Origin: Beta vulgaris subsp. vulgaris
Lineage: Eukaryota > Streptophyta > Magnoliopsida > Caryophyllales > Amaranthaceae
Direction of reading: 5' to 3'
Length of the DNA: 64,000 nucleotides
Assembly: GCF_026745355.1 (NCBI RefSeq)
Contig: NC_079205.1
Span: forward strand, 54,828,073 to 54,892,072
Shown: positions 9,699-21,833 of the stretch, one piece after another
How the letters are laid out: each line of letters begins with the position of its first letter
Numbering within the stretch: the first letter of the stretch is position 1
The notes under the pieces: model-generated
Databases searched by the model: none
Told to the model about the DNA's origin: nothing
What the model saw: the letters and a program-made list of their open reading frames with translations, nothing else
Made by a program: the position numbers and the translations under genes

Positions 9699-11948
9699 CT
9701 AAACTTTCACCATGTCAGATCGTGGCCTCCAAAGTCCAACTCTGTATTTGTGGGAATACTTCAGTATCAGCTTTCTCTGACAAACAGAATGTAAAAATTT
9801 TCAGAAATCCAGACACAAATTCGTAGAGCAAGAAACTCCTGGTTAATGCGTTCTGTTCTCTGAAAGACAAAAATGTTTCTACAGAAAACAAGTTTCTTTT
9901 TTTTTTGACAACTGAAAACAAGTTTCAATACCTTATAAATAGAGGTAAAATAAGTCCAGATACTTCAGTCAAGTACCAATAAGTGCAGATTAGTTTTGTT
10001 CAAAAATAATCGGCAAACTTGAAGTGAAGAGAACGCAATCCAAGCAGAAGTTACTCCCTCCATATGGAAAAGATAGTCATATATTTGGAACGAAGTTGTC
10101 CCGTTTCCTCAATCGCGATAACTATAAGTTATAACTATATTGAGTGGTGAAGAGAAGACGGGTAGGACAAGCGGACAACTATTCAGCAAGAAAATTGGCG
10201 AGAATCCTGATGAATCCTTAATATGAGGTATTAGTACAATGTGATAGCAATTTTAGGGTAGAGGGGTAAAAATGTACTTCCTCTATTCCTTGATACTTGC
10301 AGCATATAGTAATGGGACAACAACCAAGGAAGAGGAGAGAGAGTGAAACATGACCCATGTAATTTAAAATAAAGTAATGCTTTCTTTGTTAAGGATCTAC
10401 CCAAAAGCGAAATGTTACAAGTGTTATGGAACACCCAAAAAGGAAAATGTTGCAAGTATTAACGATTAAGAAACGGAGGAAGTATGATAAAATCGATGGA
10501 CCTTAATGAAATTCACGCATAGCAAAATATCCATCAGATAGTTTAACTGGTTAATGCAACTGAAATCATTATCAATCTTACTAAACCATTCATTCGAGCA
10601 TCTGGACATTTAGTACTGAAGCAACCCAACATTCTGGATAAGTAAGGTAGGCCTAGTCTATTACAAAACAAGTTCTAGATGTAAAAGATAATAGAAGTCC
10701 CTTCACTTTTAAAATTTACTGGAACAAATCCACCAATACTGCGAGGATATTATCACCATTTACCAATCCAAAAGAGAGGGGTAGGAAAAAAGAAAACCCA
10801 TTATACACTACAGTCACTCCTCAATTCATAGGCCAAACTCCAGACCTTCCGAGCCACAAGATCAAAGCATAAAATATGACTTAACAATGCATGTATCAAC
10901 TTAAAGCATTTATAGGTAATTCAGATTCCACAGAGCAAAATGCTGCTCGTTTATAACTCTTTCAGCACATGGAGTCACTTCCATTGCATTTTAGTGTGCT
11001 TTACATTACTTTGCTACAGTATAAGAGTCTAACAACACCTAGATTGAGCCCCCACTTCAACAATTCAAAGTGGCTCATCATGTTTATGCTTCCTACTTAC
11101 TGTAGAGTTCCAATCTCACTGCAGCTAAATCCCTCAAGTTAGTATGATTCAACTTGCCAGGCACAGACAATGCTTTAAGGTTGTTTCTCCCCCACTCACC
11201 CTGCCCCCTTTTCTTCTTCTCTTCGTTCAATAACCTAAATCCATTTTTCTTAGAGAAGTGTGACTCACAAGAGTAATTATCTTCTATCAGTTGCAGCCAA
11301 TGATGAACTTACAATGAAAATATTCAGGATAATGGGTTAGTCTAATACTCTAAGCATACTAGATTCCGACTTTTGACATTCTCCAATAACCTCGAATATT
11401 TTCGAAGTTCCATAGTACGTACAGTACCACATATATGTATGTATGTAACCAATTTTCACCTTTTGCAGTACTGCAACAGGGGTTTCTAAAAAGTTCCAAG
11501 CTGGAGCCAAACAAGGCAACATAGCCACTGAGTCATCATAATCCATAAACATCTAATTTACTTTTACCTCTAAAACACGGTCAAAAGACTTGGTTTATAT
11601 AATTATATTTAGAACTTGAACTGAATCTCAAACTAATTCACTGCCATAATTATAAGCAGCCATCGCTACATATGATCGAAGCAAATCAAGACAAAGAACC
11701 AATACATAATATGGGAGAATAAAAATAATGCAAGGGTAGCAGTAGCAGATCAATCTCTCAGCAACTAAGGTATCAAGAGAAAAAAAACTTACATGTTTAC
11801 AAGGAATTTCAAGTTTCTTGAGTTTCAACGTCCTAGCAACGAGCAACTTTTGGAGGTCCCCAAACTCAGACTCTAGCTTCTCCACATGAGCCTCCACTCC
11901 TTTCCCTATCCCATTCAAGAATTCTGGAATGCCAACCTTCACTGCCAT
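9699..11948 (-). CDS. IGR-motif small protein, likely mitochondrial (2 exons)
   Basis: Coding exons are complement(11793..11948) and complement(9699..9776), giving 52 + 25 = 77 residues. Exon 1 starts at the ATG at 11948 and ends IPCKH before the donor gtaagt. Exon 2 follows tttgtcag and reads RKLILKYSHKYRVGLWRPR through to TAG. Joined in phase 0, the product has FLNGIGKGVEAHVEKL, LKLKKLEIPCKH and RKLILKYSHKYR, which fits the IGR protein motif of small mitochondrial proteins in plants and fungi (FYV4-like). The exact function is not known. A probable 5' UTR intron runs from a donor near 12400 (cttag/gtaaac) to just upstream of the ATG. Exon 2 is too short to appear as an open frame, so it is easily missed. 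Confidence 0.82.
10277..10482. mobile_element. Stowaway-like MITE in the IGR gene intron
   Basis: Termini CTTCCTCTATTCCTTGATAC and the near-complement ending aaacggaggaag, with TA on each side. It is 206 bp and lies in the 2-kb intron of the IGR gene. The interior is unrelated to family A. Confidence 0.75.
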
Positions 11949-12484
11949 ATCAAACAATACATTGATCCCCTATCATAAAGTTTAACCCAAAACTAATAAA
12001 GCAGAAATTTTCATGGGTTTTCCACAAATTCCATATCCATTCCACATATTAATGAAACAAAATCCAACATCAACAGACATAACTGAATCCGAGTAAACCA
12101 CCCTCGGTAAGAAACCACCCACATAATAATGACAGATTTTTTCATGTTTCGCTCAAATCCCCACAAAAATTCTCATCGGTAATCTTAAAAATACGTAATA
12201 CCCATATACAAAAAAAGAGCAAAAAAAACACAACAGAGAGAAAATTACGCCCGTAAACCCTAAACCCTGCACCCGAAAACCCACATAAACCTTAAAACAT
12301 AAGGAAGAAGAAAATGGGTATTTTTTCTAATCAATCATAGATCAAAATTGCCAATAAATTAAAAGAATAACGGAAAGAAGATTCATATTATTCGTTTACC
12401 TAAGTATGGAGAAGAAGTGGATAAGAATCTAGAAGAGGGAGGTAAAAATGGTGGAAGTGGAGATATTGATGAAGAAATGAAATT

Positions 12485-12727
12485 TCTGGAGATGTGCCGC
12501 CAAATTGATGCCATTTTCTCTGTTCTACTACTTCGTATTTTCAGCTGAAATCCAAGAATTTTAGATCACTCCAATTTTGCACACTGGCTACTGACAATTT
12601 ATGAATTAGGTTGAGCTTAATTGGGGTTCTCCCCGAATTTTCAAGGTGATGATGATGTATGGGACGGCGTCGTTTCGTGGTGAAGCTTTCTAGTGCTATT
12701 GTAGGGCTTTCTTCTATCTAACAGTAG
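12485..12727. other. upstream region of the IGR gene
   Basis: Probable 5' UTR and promoter area for the minus-strand IGR gene. No TATA box stands out and no divergent plus-strand gene is visible. Confidence 0.35.
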
Positions 12728-13214
12728 AGGTGGCCAACTAGTCATACGGGTCGGATATAGGTCGGGTCAATACGGGTCAGCTTATACTCGGGTCAACTTT
12801 GTGTTTGGGTTACCTTCATGATGGGTCAGGTTCGTTCGGGTACGGGTTAATATCGAGTCCATTAGATTTCGGGTTAGAACGGGTTTCCAACCTCGCAAAT
12901 AAATAAAATACCATATAAGACTAATGAAAGTAAATTAAATAATTAATGGACAGTTTCTAGATCATATATAATATTTTCTTTTCTTAAATTTGTTCAAAAA
13001 GTAACTAATATGACTAATTCTCGGGTCGGGGTCGGGGTCGGGTTGTGGTCCTCATTATCGGGTACTTTTCTGTTCGTGTGGTTTGGATCATGTTCGAGTC
13101 TATTTTAATTTGGTCCGGGTTATTTCGGTTTCGAATATGTTTCGAGTCGTTATTCTCATGTGAAAACGGGATTTAGGTCGGGTCAACGGGTACGGGTCTA
13201 TTTTGCCGGCTATA
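12728..13214. repeat. dispersed GGGTCGGGT-rich repeat, empty copy
   Basis: A 487-bp repeat from aggtggccaac to ttttgccggctata. Both ends are rich in cgggtcgggt, with an AT-rich middle. The same sequence recurs at 54293-57036, where a Helitron interrupts it; this copy is uninterrupted. The ends are weakly inverted. The flanks here are only loosely similar, so the transposon class is left open. Confidence 0.7.
13023..13043 (+). other. G-quadruplex-capable tract
   Basis: Four runs of three to four G separated by TC (GGGTCGGGGTCGGGGTCGGG) fit the canonical G4 pattern with 2-nt loops. It lies inside the dispersed repeat. Confidence 0.6.
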
Positions 13215-13751
13215 CTAATAAGTAATAATTACATTTGTATTTGCACCCAAGTGAATGTAGAGCATGGTGCACCGTCTTCTAAACTACGTCGTTTATCATT
13301 TTAGAGTCTATAATTTTTCAAATTTTATTTGTTTATTTAAATTTTGCAACTAAAGATTCCTTTTTCAAATTTAAATTTAAAAGGTACATGTTTTTTTACG
13401 TTAAGCGTAGATGTTCTCATACTCTATTTTTTTATTATATTGTAGCCTATGTTCTTTATAAATATAGATTTACATATTCTTTACTTTTAAGTCATGTGTT
13501 CTTTTTTAAATGAGAAAAGTTATTGAAAGAAAATCGTGTTTATTTATATAAATGGTATGTTCTTTTTTTAGGTGTACAATGCTTCACGCTTTGCTTTCTT
13601 CTTATCATTAAGCTAAGCATTAAAATCTTTAACTATTATTTTGGATTAATGGTGAAGATTTTAATTTTTAACCTAGGTAAAATAACTTAAACTTTTTTTT
13701 TTAAGAAACTGGAACTATCATAGTTAATTCACTTACTTGACTTACTTTATA

Positions 13752-14011
13752 CTCCCTCTGTTTCATTTTAATCTACACACTTACGCTTTTCACGCATGTC
13801 AATGTAAAACTTTGAGGACATATAACTTTAGTTATGTATTTGTAAAAATTATAAAAAGTACATATTAGTAAAATACATGTTATGCTGAATCTAACAAGAT
13901 CCCCACATGACTATATTTTCATCCGCATATAAATCACAAATGATGGTCAAAGTGAAATTTGTGAATAGTGTCATATATCAAAGTGCAACAATTAAAATGG
14001 AACGAAGGGAG
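13752..14011. mobile_element. Stowaway MITE, family B
   Basis: Termini CTCCCTCTGTTTCATTTTAA and attaaaatggaacgaagggag, flanked by TA. It is 260 bp. The interior phrase aactttgaggacatat recurs in the decayed copy near 16.7 kb. Confidence 0.88.
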
Positions 14012-14084
14012 TACAAGTTAGTATGTGTTTCGTTTATTTGTTAAGGAAAGAAAGCGAACATATGCGAATTGACCGAATTGTTTA

Positions 14085-14262
14085 ACTCGACCCGAGTTGG
14101 CCCGAGCAATCGAACATGTACGCGACTCAAAATTTCATTGAACATACACGGCCCGAACCCGGATGGACCCGACGCATACCAAACGTAACTCAAATGTAGA
14201 GTTTGATCCGAATATGACCTGACCCGTATTTGAGCCGTATGACCCGTTTTGACACATCTAGA
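14085..14262. repeat. gacccg-rich repeat fragment
   Basis: Contains repeated cgaccc, gacccga and gacccgtatttgagcc words and ends at tgacacatctagatg. It resembles the gggtcg-type dispersed repeats here but is not alignable end to end with 12728-13214. Confidence 0.45.
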
Positions 14263-14378
14263 TGATACTATGTACGTGAAATTTTACTTCATCTATTCTT
14301 TTATAGTTCCATCATTTTTAATTTTTATGTTTTTCAATGTATAATTTTAACTGTCAGTATTTTAATAATTAATTAGTA

Positions 14379-14698
14379 CTCCCTCCGTTTTCTAAAGATC
14401 TTCTTTGTTACTGTTCTTCTAGATACCAAGGAGGATCGATTTGTGTGGGGTATGGGGTGTGTAAAGTTGGAGAGAGAAAAGGGTTAAGATAAATAAACAA
14501 ATAAAAAGGGGTTAAAGTAGGAGAGAGAAAGGGAGTAAAATTGAATTAATTATGTAATGGTGGACCATATGATAAGGACATGAGAGGGTAAAAAGGAAAA
14601 AAAAAAAAATCAAATAAGGAATAAAGTAAAAGAGGGAAGATATTTTGGAAACGTACTTAAACGGAAAGAGGAAGATCTTAATTAGGAAACGGAGGGAG
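14379..14698. mobile_element. Stowaway MITE, family A copy 2
   Basis: Termini CTCCCTCCGTTTTCTAAAGA and ttaggaaacggagggag with flanking TA; 320 bp. The interior (agaaaggggttaa..., accatatgataaggacatga) is the inverted version of copy 1 at 4530 and nearly matches copy 3. Confidence 0.9.
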
Positions 14699-14700
14699 TA

Positions 14701-15103
14701 GTATATAAGTAGTTAAGTTTAATAATGCGAAAACACATCGAAAACGAATTCAACAATGTATTACATAAATGAAATTGATTACATCATCGAATTCTAAATT
14801 AGTGCAACAGTTTGATTTTCAAACTTGTCAACATCCAACTTTCACCAATAATATATCTAATTATACGTTAGCAAAAGTCATAAAAAATCGATATCATAAA
14901 GTACTAATTGATACAAATCCAATAACATTAGATGATAATATATAATTTTATATATTTAATAAAAAGACTATAGTCAAAGTCAGTTGTGTAACTAGTGCAA
15001 AAGTAAAAAAAGAATCTGTTATTAAATAAAAAAATGTAATCAACGTTAATACCACGAGTAGTGCAAAACTGAAATATTGTAATTATGAATGAACCTATGT
15101 AGT
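14701..15103. other. spacer between two Stowaway copies
   Basis: AT-rich spacer; nothing recognised. Confidence 0.35.
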
Positions 15104-15104
15104 A

Positions 15105-15422
15105 CTCCCTCCGTTTCCTAAAGATCTTTCCACTTACTGTTCCTACAGATACCAAGGAAAATCAAGTTGTGTGGGGCATGGTGTGAGTAAAGTAGGAGAG
15201 AGAAAGGGTTTAAGATAAATAAACAAATAAAAAGGGGTTAAAGTAGGAGAGAGAAAGGGAGTAAAGTTGAATTAATAATGTAATGGTGGACCATATGATA
15301 GTGACATGAGAGGGTAAATAGGGAAATTTGTTTTGCCAAATAAGGAATAAAACAAAAGTGGGAAGATCTTTTGGAAACACCCTTAAACGGAAAGAGGGAA
15401 GATCTTTAGGAAACGGAGGGAG
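15105..15422. mobile_element. Stowaway MITE, family A copy 3
   Basis: Termini CTCCCTCCGTTTCCTAAAGA and tctttaggaaacggagggag are near-perfect inverted repeats, with TA on each side. It is 318 bp, in the same orientation as copy 2, 406 bp away. Of the three copies its ends are the best preserved. Confidence 0.92.
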
Positions 15423-15722
15423 TATGATAGTACTATAAGACATTCTAAATGGTACCAATAAGAACTCGAAACTGGAACCTGTTAGAATTAGGGATTATGA
15501 GAATGGTTAGGTATCCAGTTTTGAACTCGAAACCCATTTAAAAGGCACGATTTTGGATCCGATTATTTTAATTTCAATTATCACCTCTTGGAACCAGAAC
15601 CATTTGTTACATGTTTAATTTTTTTTTTTTTTACCAATGGCTAAACAAAGGAGAAAGTTAGTATCCCTCCTTTCTCGCTATAGTCGTGAGTATGTGGGCA
15701 TCCATGATATTTTCTCTACTAA

Positions 15723-16371
15723 GGCCCCGTTCTTTTGAACTTATTATGGCTAAATTGAAATTAATTTAACTTAACTGATATTAAATTAACTAAATTACAA
15801 TTAACTGAACTGAACTGAAATTAACTGAAATGAGAGAAACTGAAGTGAATTGTATATTTTATTTTCAAAAATAATAATCGGTAATAATCAATAAGTATTA
15901 ACATAATATTGTCAATACTTATTAAATATGAAATCATCAATACTTATCAATAATTATTAATAAAAATAATGATAATAATAATAAAAAAACAACAACAATA
16001 ATAATAACAATAATAATATTAAATAATAATAATATTAAATAATAATAATAAGACGAATAATAATAATAATAAAAACAATAATGAAAACCATAATGAAAAC
16101 AATAATAATAATTAAAATAATAATAATAATAATGATGATGATGATGATGATGACAATAGAAATATAGAAAACTAAAAATTATTGTTATTATAATTATAAT
16201 ATATATAATGATAACAATATTAATAGTAATATTGAAAACAAAAATAATAATTAAAACATTAGATAAGATTAAACTGAAACAGATAGAACTAAAATTAACT
16301 GAACTGAAGTTAAATTAAATTAACTGAACTAAACTGAAATTAACTGAAAATAAGTTCAAAAGAATAGAGCC
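15723..16371. mobile_element. PIF/Harbinger (Tourist-like) MITE with AT-repeat core
   Basis: The left end GGCCCCGTTCTTTTGAACTT is inverted at the right end (aagttcaaaagaatagagcc), and a TAA target duplication flanks the 649-bp element (15720-15722, 16372-16374). Sub-terminal aactgaa repeats surround a core of about 300 bp of aat, ata and gat trinucleotide repeats. Confidence 0.85.
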
Positions 16372-16689
16372 TAACTTTAATAAAAGAAAAGTAAACGAAA
16401 GATTTTGCTAGTTCCTTGATAGATATAATAATTGGTGTTATATCCTTGTTGCAACTTGAGACTTTGGTCAGCGCTTCTACAATTTCTTTTGAGCCTGTCT
16501 TGATGGTTAATGCTTAACATTTTCCTAGGAAGTCTAATATGTCCTTGTGAACCACATATGCTTTTGTCTGAAGTGGACTATTTGCAAAAACTTTGCCTGC
16601 ATATTCTTGTGTTGGGTATAATTTACCTCTCGTCCAAGCTATGGCTGTTTTTCACTTTGTGCCAATCTTTCCTTTCCAGTCCCATTTTC

Positions 16690-16915
16690 ATCGGTTCATT
16701 TTTTACAAGTTACACTTTTCACATATGATAATGCAGAACTTTGAGGACATATTTCACTAATTTTGTATTTGTAAAATTATGAAAAATATATATTAAAAAA
16801 ATACATAGTAAGACGAATATAACAAGTTCACATGACGATATTTTTTTCATATAAATTACAAATGGTCAGAGGAAATTTATAAATAGTGTACAAAAATTAT
16901 TAAAAGAGACGGTCT
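16690..16915. mobile_element. decayed Stowaway family B copy
   Basis: Shares aactttgaggacatat, ttgtatttgtaaaattat and the following aaaaatacatagta block with the element at 13752-14011. The termini are eroded. Confidence 0.6.
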
Positions 16916-17215
16916 AATTTTAATATAAAAGTAGACCTAGTAACTAAATGGATTAAACTAGTTACCGAATGAAATTAACATAGTCATTATTGGGCTAATA
17001 TTCTTTTTAATATTGGACTTACCATTACCTGATTTTAATTTAAAAGTAGGCGGTCTCTTAGATGTCAAAATGTAACATGTAAAAAAAAAAGGAGGATTAT
17101 TATTCTAGTTAACCGCGTGTGAGAAGTTACATGATTAATTAACCGCGTGTAATAAGTTAATTAACCTTCCTCAAGAAATCAAGATGACCGTTATTAACAT
17201 TTAACGCTCCTCAGT
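16916..17215. other. intergenic with short inverted ends
   Basis: Segment 16905-17062 starts agagacggtct and ends ggcggtctctta, suggesting a small TIR element. The support is weak. The rest is AT-rich with an repeated aaccgcgtgt word. Confidence 0.3.
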
Positions 17216-17326
17216 CCTCACAAGTTATAACCGCGTAACACTGTCAGAAACTTACACCGCCTCATTTGATAAAAGCACCATTCAGGCCTCAATTGCAAAA
17301 ATTCCAGAGCGAAATTCCAAACCCTA

Positions 17327-17485
17327 ATGAAAAATTCCCCTCTTTCTTTCAGGGAATTCGGCGATAATCGAAATTCTACTTCTTCCTCAAACATTATGAT
17401 GGAGTGCGAAGTTCCGGAATTCGAACTCCCAAGTGTTTTCCAGAACACCATCTTTCGATTTCTGGATATCAATTTCCGTAATTGA
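17327..17485 (+). other. candidate first exon or short ORF (52 codons)
   Basis: An ATG after CAAACCCTA, a context typical of plant leaders, opens a frame containing MMECEVPEFELPSVFQNTIF before a TGA. Codon use looks more gene-like than the surroundings. I do not recognise the protein. A donor-like cc/gtaatt at 17477 would not join in frame to the candidate exon at 17703, so the gene model is unresolved. Confidence 0.3.
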
Positions 17486-17702
17486 AAATCTTCAATTCAT
17501 ATGAGTGGTAATTGATTGCCGTGTTTTGAATATCGCCTTCTGAAGAGCCAATAATGAAGATCTCTTTGATTTTGCTATTTAGTTACATTGAGGTGATTTT
17601 AATTTTTTCCTTTTCAATTTCAATTTCTCCCAATTTTGTTGTTTTTCCTTCTCTTATGGTTTCGGGACTAATTTGGTACGTTCATGGGTGGGGATTTTGC
17701 AG

Positions 17703-17750
17703 TTATTGGAGTGCGAAGAACGAATGTCTAAGTTAGAAGGTTGTTTGAAG
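17703..17750 (+). other. candidate 48-bp internal exon
   Basis: Lies between an acceptor-like gattttgcag and a donor-like gtattg. It encodes exactly 16 residues, LLECEERMSKLEGCLK, charged and helix-prone like a coiled-coil segment. It may belong with the candidate exon at 17327. The downstream partner would then be beyond the tandem repeat array or lost. Confidence 0.3.
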
Positions 17751-17809
17751 GTATTGGTTCTTCGTAGGCAGACTTACGGTTTTTACGATCAATTCTTTGT
17801 ACTCGTATG

Positions 17810-17875
17810 GATGCGCCTCCACTTCTGCAAGGCATGCGCCTCCTTAGCATGCGCCTCGGCCTTCGCGCCTTATCT
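17810..17875 (+). repeat. GCGCCT micro-repeat
   Basis: The word atgcgcct occurs three times and gcgcctt once within about 65 bp, a GC-rich island in an AT-rich region. No function assigned. Confidence 0.5.
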
Positions 17876-19700
17876 AGGTTTGACATCAGTGAGTGGATTT
17901 TGATATGATAAAGAAGATCACACTTCTTGCCAAAGATGTTATCCTCTATAGGTCTTTCTCTCCACCGATTAACTACAACTTTTTTATTTTCCATTTAGTT
18001 ATTGTTTTCCAATCTATGCTAAAATTTTCTGCTACTGAGTAATTGTATAGTAGTTAACAACTGTGATTTAAGCCTATTATTTGCCACGAATCCTACTATG
18101 CTACTTTCTCCAAAAAAGTATTACTTGTGTGTGGATTTAGTAATTACACGTCCAAGTAACATTAGTTATCTGTAGAACGTGTTTTTGTTTAGATCATGTG
18201 ATGCATGGTTAGCAAATTGCTGATTTAGAGAATATAGGGAAGTAATATCTTAAATGTTGCTTGTCTGGTGGTTCACTTCTAACTATGCGCGGAGTATTAG
18301 GTGCTCACATACACATACTTAATTTTAAGGGTTCTTGCTCATTAGGTTGTTGTGCTAACTCATCAAAGTTGCTGATTTGAGGTGAAATGTTTTATCGAGA
18401 ACAAAAGAGTAAGCGAGCGGGGTTTTAGAACCCAGAAGTCTTATAATTTATTTGACTACATGTAGTAAATATTATTAATCTTGCTTTCTCTTTAATCTTA
18501 TTTCTTTGTTTATACAATGCTTTTTATTTGAAATTACCCTTAAAAAACATATGAAAATATTAGTTCCTATATGCCAATACAATGTGAATATTAGAGTAAC
18601 ATTAGAGATTGGAACAAAGGTCAAGGAGCTATAGGAAGTGGTAGGGTAAGGTGGGTGTATATTTATTGTACCAAGAGATGCCATACTAAACTGTTCTTTT
18701 TGGGGTGACATTAACTTAGCTTTGCTAAACTATACTTGTACTTGAAGCTGTAAAATAAGCAGGGCTTCGGTTCGGTACCATCTGATATATGATTTGGAGG
18801 TAGGTTGAATGACAATGCTTGTTGTATACTAGTTCATAGTTTTATGATGTGTTATTGAGTTTTGTGATACGTTATGGTTGGTATTGTGGATGAATTTGTT
18901 TTACCATGAGAGATCTGCCAACAACCCTCTATTTAGGCAGAAATGGGAATTTTGATTTAATGGTCATTGTTTGCGTATTGTATTTGTGATCTGACTGACC
19001 AATGACGTAATTAATGGTGATTCCAGGCTGGAAACTGGTGTTCAGAATAAAGGGTATGGGGAGCACCCACACCCAATAGCAAAGGTTTATTGTATGATGA
19101 AGTGCGTGAGAGATGATCTTTTTTTAGATGAAATTATATGCAGACCTGACTTGGGAAATCACTTGCAGGTTTCTTCAATAATATTAGAGATTGGAACTAA
19201 GATTTAGGAGAGATATGAAACGGGGGCCTGGGTGTATTTTTTATCGTACAAAGTTATGTTATACTAAACTGAATAGATTCTTGGTGACAACTTGTTTTTA
19301 CTATACACTACTTGTATTTAATGCTGAAAAATAATAAGAGCCTTAATTGGGGATGGTGTGATGTATACTTTCCAGGATAAGGTAGATGTGAATGCTTGTT
19401 TTAGTTCAGCTCACTTGCGGTTGATAGGATGCTTAGTTTTGTTATTCTTGTGGGTTTGTGGCAATTGTAATTTGAAGTTAGAATTGAGTGGATGGAAGCT
19501 CCACTTGAAAGAGTATGGTCATGCCTAAAGTGGCTAGAGTGATGATTTTTATATGAAGCAAGTGATCGATGCTATTCTTCAAGTTTCATCGTATAGCTTT
19601 TGTGGTGGATGTTTCAATGGGCATATTGCTGATAACTAACGGGAAATTCATACTGACATGGTGACAATATTAATGAATTACTGGTATTGAGTTGAGTGTG

Positions 19701-19740
19701 CCCCCGCCCCCCGCCCCCCCGCCCCCCCGCCCCCCTCCCT
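19701..19740 (-). other. C-tract with minus-strand G-quadruplex potential
   Basis: Runs of five to seven C separated by single G on the plus strand. On the minus strand this gives several G runs with 1-nt loops, a strong G4 pattern. It lies in one of the diverged array units. Confidence 0.7.
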
Positions 19741-21697
19741 GCATGTGCTTGTTTCGAATAACTGAGAGGAAATGATTTGAAATAATTGTACACCACTTGG
19801 AGAAACAAGTTACATAAGGTTTGAGGCTATTTTGGTGATATGTATATAATGGAGTAAAGGTCTCGAGGTTTGTTGTAAACAAATCTATGACTGATTATGG
19901 TAGGTATTGTGACTGAGATTTGTGCAACTTGTTCATGAGAGATTTGTTCGCAAGTTAATGTTAATGGGGAAATTGGGAATTTGGATCTATTGTCATTATT
20001 GTGTATTGGATTTATGATTGGATTGACCACATATGGTATCTATTGTAAGTCGAGGTTGGAAAATTGTATTGAGAACCAGTTTATGAGTGGGAATGGTAAG
20101 CACCAATAACTCTGATTTCTTCTACAATGATGTGAGTGGAAGAGTCTTGTTTAGGTTATGCGTGCACCTGATTTAGAAAATTATTTGCAGTTATTTGACA
20201 TTTGAACATTATTTTTTACATTGAAGACAACAATGCTTATTGTTCTGCCCCCCAGATTGGCGTCAAATGTTCTTTTTGAGATGTAGAAAGGAAACTCTAC
20301 ACTTGTTTTCATTTTTCTCTTTTGATCCACAAACCTTAATTTTGTGGTTTTATCTAATTCCTTCTCTTTTTCTCTCTTCCTAGTTCTTCTTCTAACTACT
20401 TGTAATAACTACTGTTAATCTTTGTTTCTGTTTATTGTATCATCTTTAATCTTTTCTTCATGTGAGAGTGAATTATTATTATTAGATTTTACTATTTAGG
20501 GAATACATGAAAAGTACTCCCTAGTCCCTATGTCCCAATCGATACTGACATTAGAGTTTGGAACAAAGATTACGGAGTGATATAAGTGGGAGGGTATTGT
20601 ACCGAATCATGTTCATTGGAATTATAATATTCTTGGTGACGTAAATTTTTTTCCGGATAATACTTATATTTAAACTTGAAGAATAATTAGAGTCTTAGGT
20701 AGGTACCATGTGATGTATGAATTTTTGAGGTATGAGAGGATGTGAATGCTTGTGATAAGCTAGCTGTCTTACTGTGGTGCATAGGATGCTTGGTTATATA
20801 TTAGTTGTGGGACTGTGGAGAATGTGCGTGGCAATTGCCTAATGATATAGTTTATTTATGTTTAGTGCTCCCTACCTTCCTATCGACTTTTGGGATAATT
20901 TATTATGGAGCAAGTGAATTAGTGCTATTGTTCTAGCTTTCATCATATGGCCATTCTAGTTGGTTCCGAAAATATCTGATGATCTCATTGAATGTCGCAC
21001 ATTCCATACCTCCTTTAATTGAGCCTTTGGTTCTAGGAAAACATATTGGAGTGATCTTAAACTCTTATATTGGTTATAAATTTGGGATGCCCTTTTCTAT
21101 GTATGTCGATGGTTTTATAGTTAATTTACATGTGTAATTGTTTGGGAGTTATTATGGTTGGTATTGAGGATGAGAGTATGTGATTATTGGGGAAAATGGG
21201 AATTTGGATTTATTTTCATTATTGTTGGATTTGTATTTTGACTAACCACGGATAGTATTAATGACAAGTTGTGGCTCGATAATTGTGTTCAACATTAGTG
21301 GTGTGTATGGTGAGCGCCCAAAAACTCTGGTTTCTTGGATGATGAATTGAGTGGAAGAGAATCTTGCTTAGATGTCAAGTAATTGATCAACATAGAGTAG
21401 TTTTTCCGTTTGATGATTATATGGGCAACAAATGTGAAATTAGGGTTTGACAACAATAAAGAAATTAATGGAATTCTTTTGGTCTTTCCCCTTACGGTTT
21501 TGGCGATATATAAGGAAGTGAATTTATGATTTGAATTTATTTTATATTACTTGGGGAAACAAAGGTAACATAAGTTTTGAGCCTATGTAGGAGATGTCAT
21601 TATCATGTGTTTGTGCTAGAAAAGTGTTTCTATCAATGTACTAGTGAATAATGTTTCCAGGTTATTTCTTTTTACATGTTTATTATTTAGGGGGCCG

Positions 21698-21833
21698 GTG
21701 TTGGGTTATGAATGATCATAAGTTTTAGGCCTATTTAGAAGACACCATTATCAAGGTTTAGACCTGTGTTGGGTTATGAATGATCATAAGTTTTAGGCCT
21801 ATTTAGAAGACACCATTATCAAGGGATGTACTA
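21698..21833 (+). repeat. 68-bp tandem duplication inside the array
   Basis: The block beginning gtgttgggttatgaatgatc is repeated with a 68-bp period and almost no differences (copies start near 21698 and 21766). Confidence 0.8.

Noticed and set aside
10052..10200. Stowaway-like start (actccctccatatgg)
   Set aside because: No matching inverted end could be found at a plausible distance.
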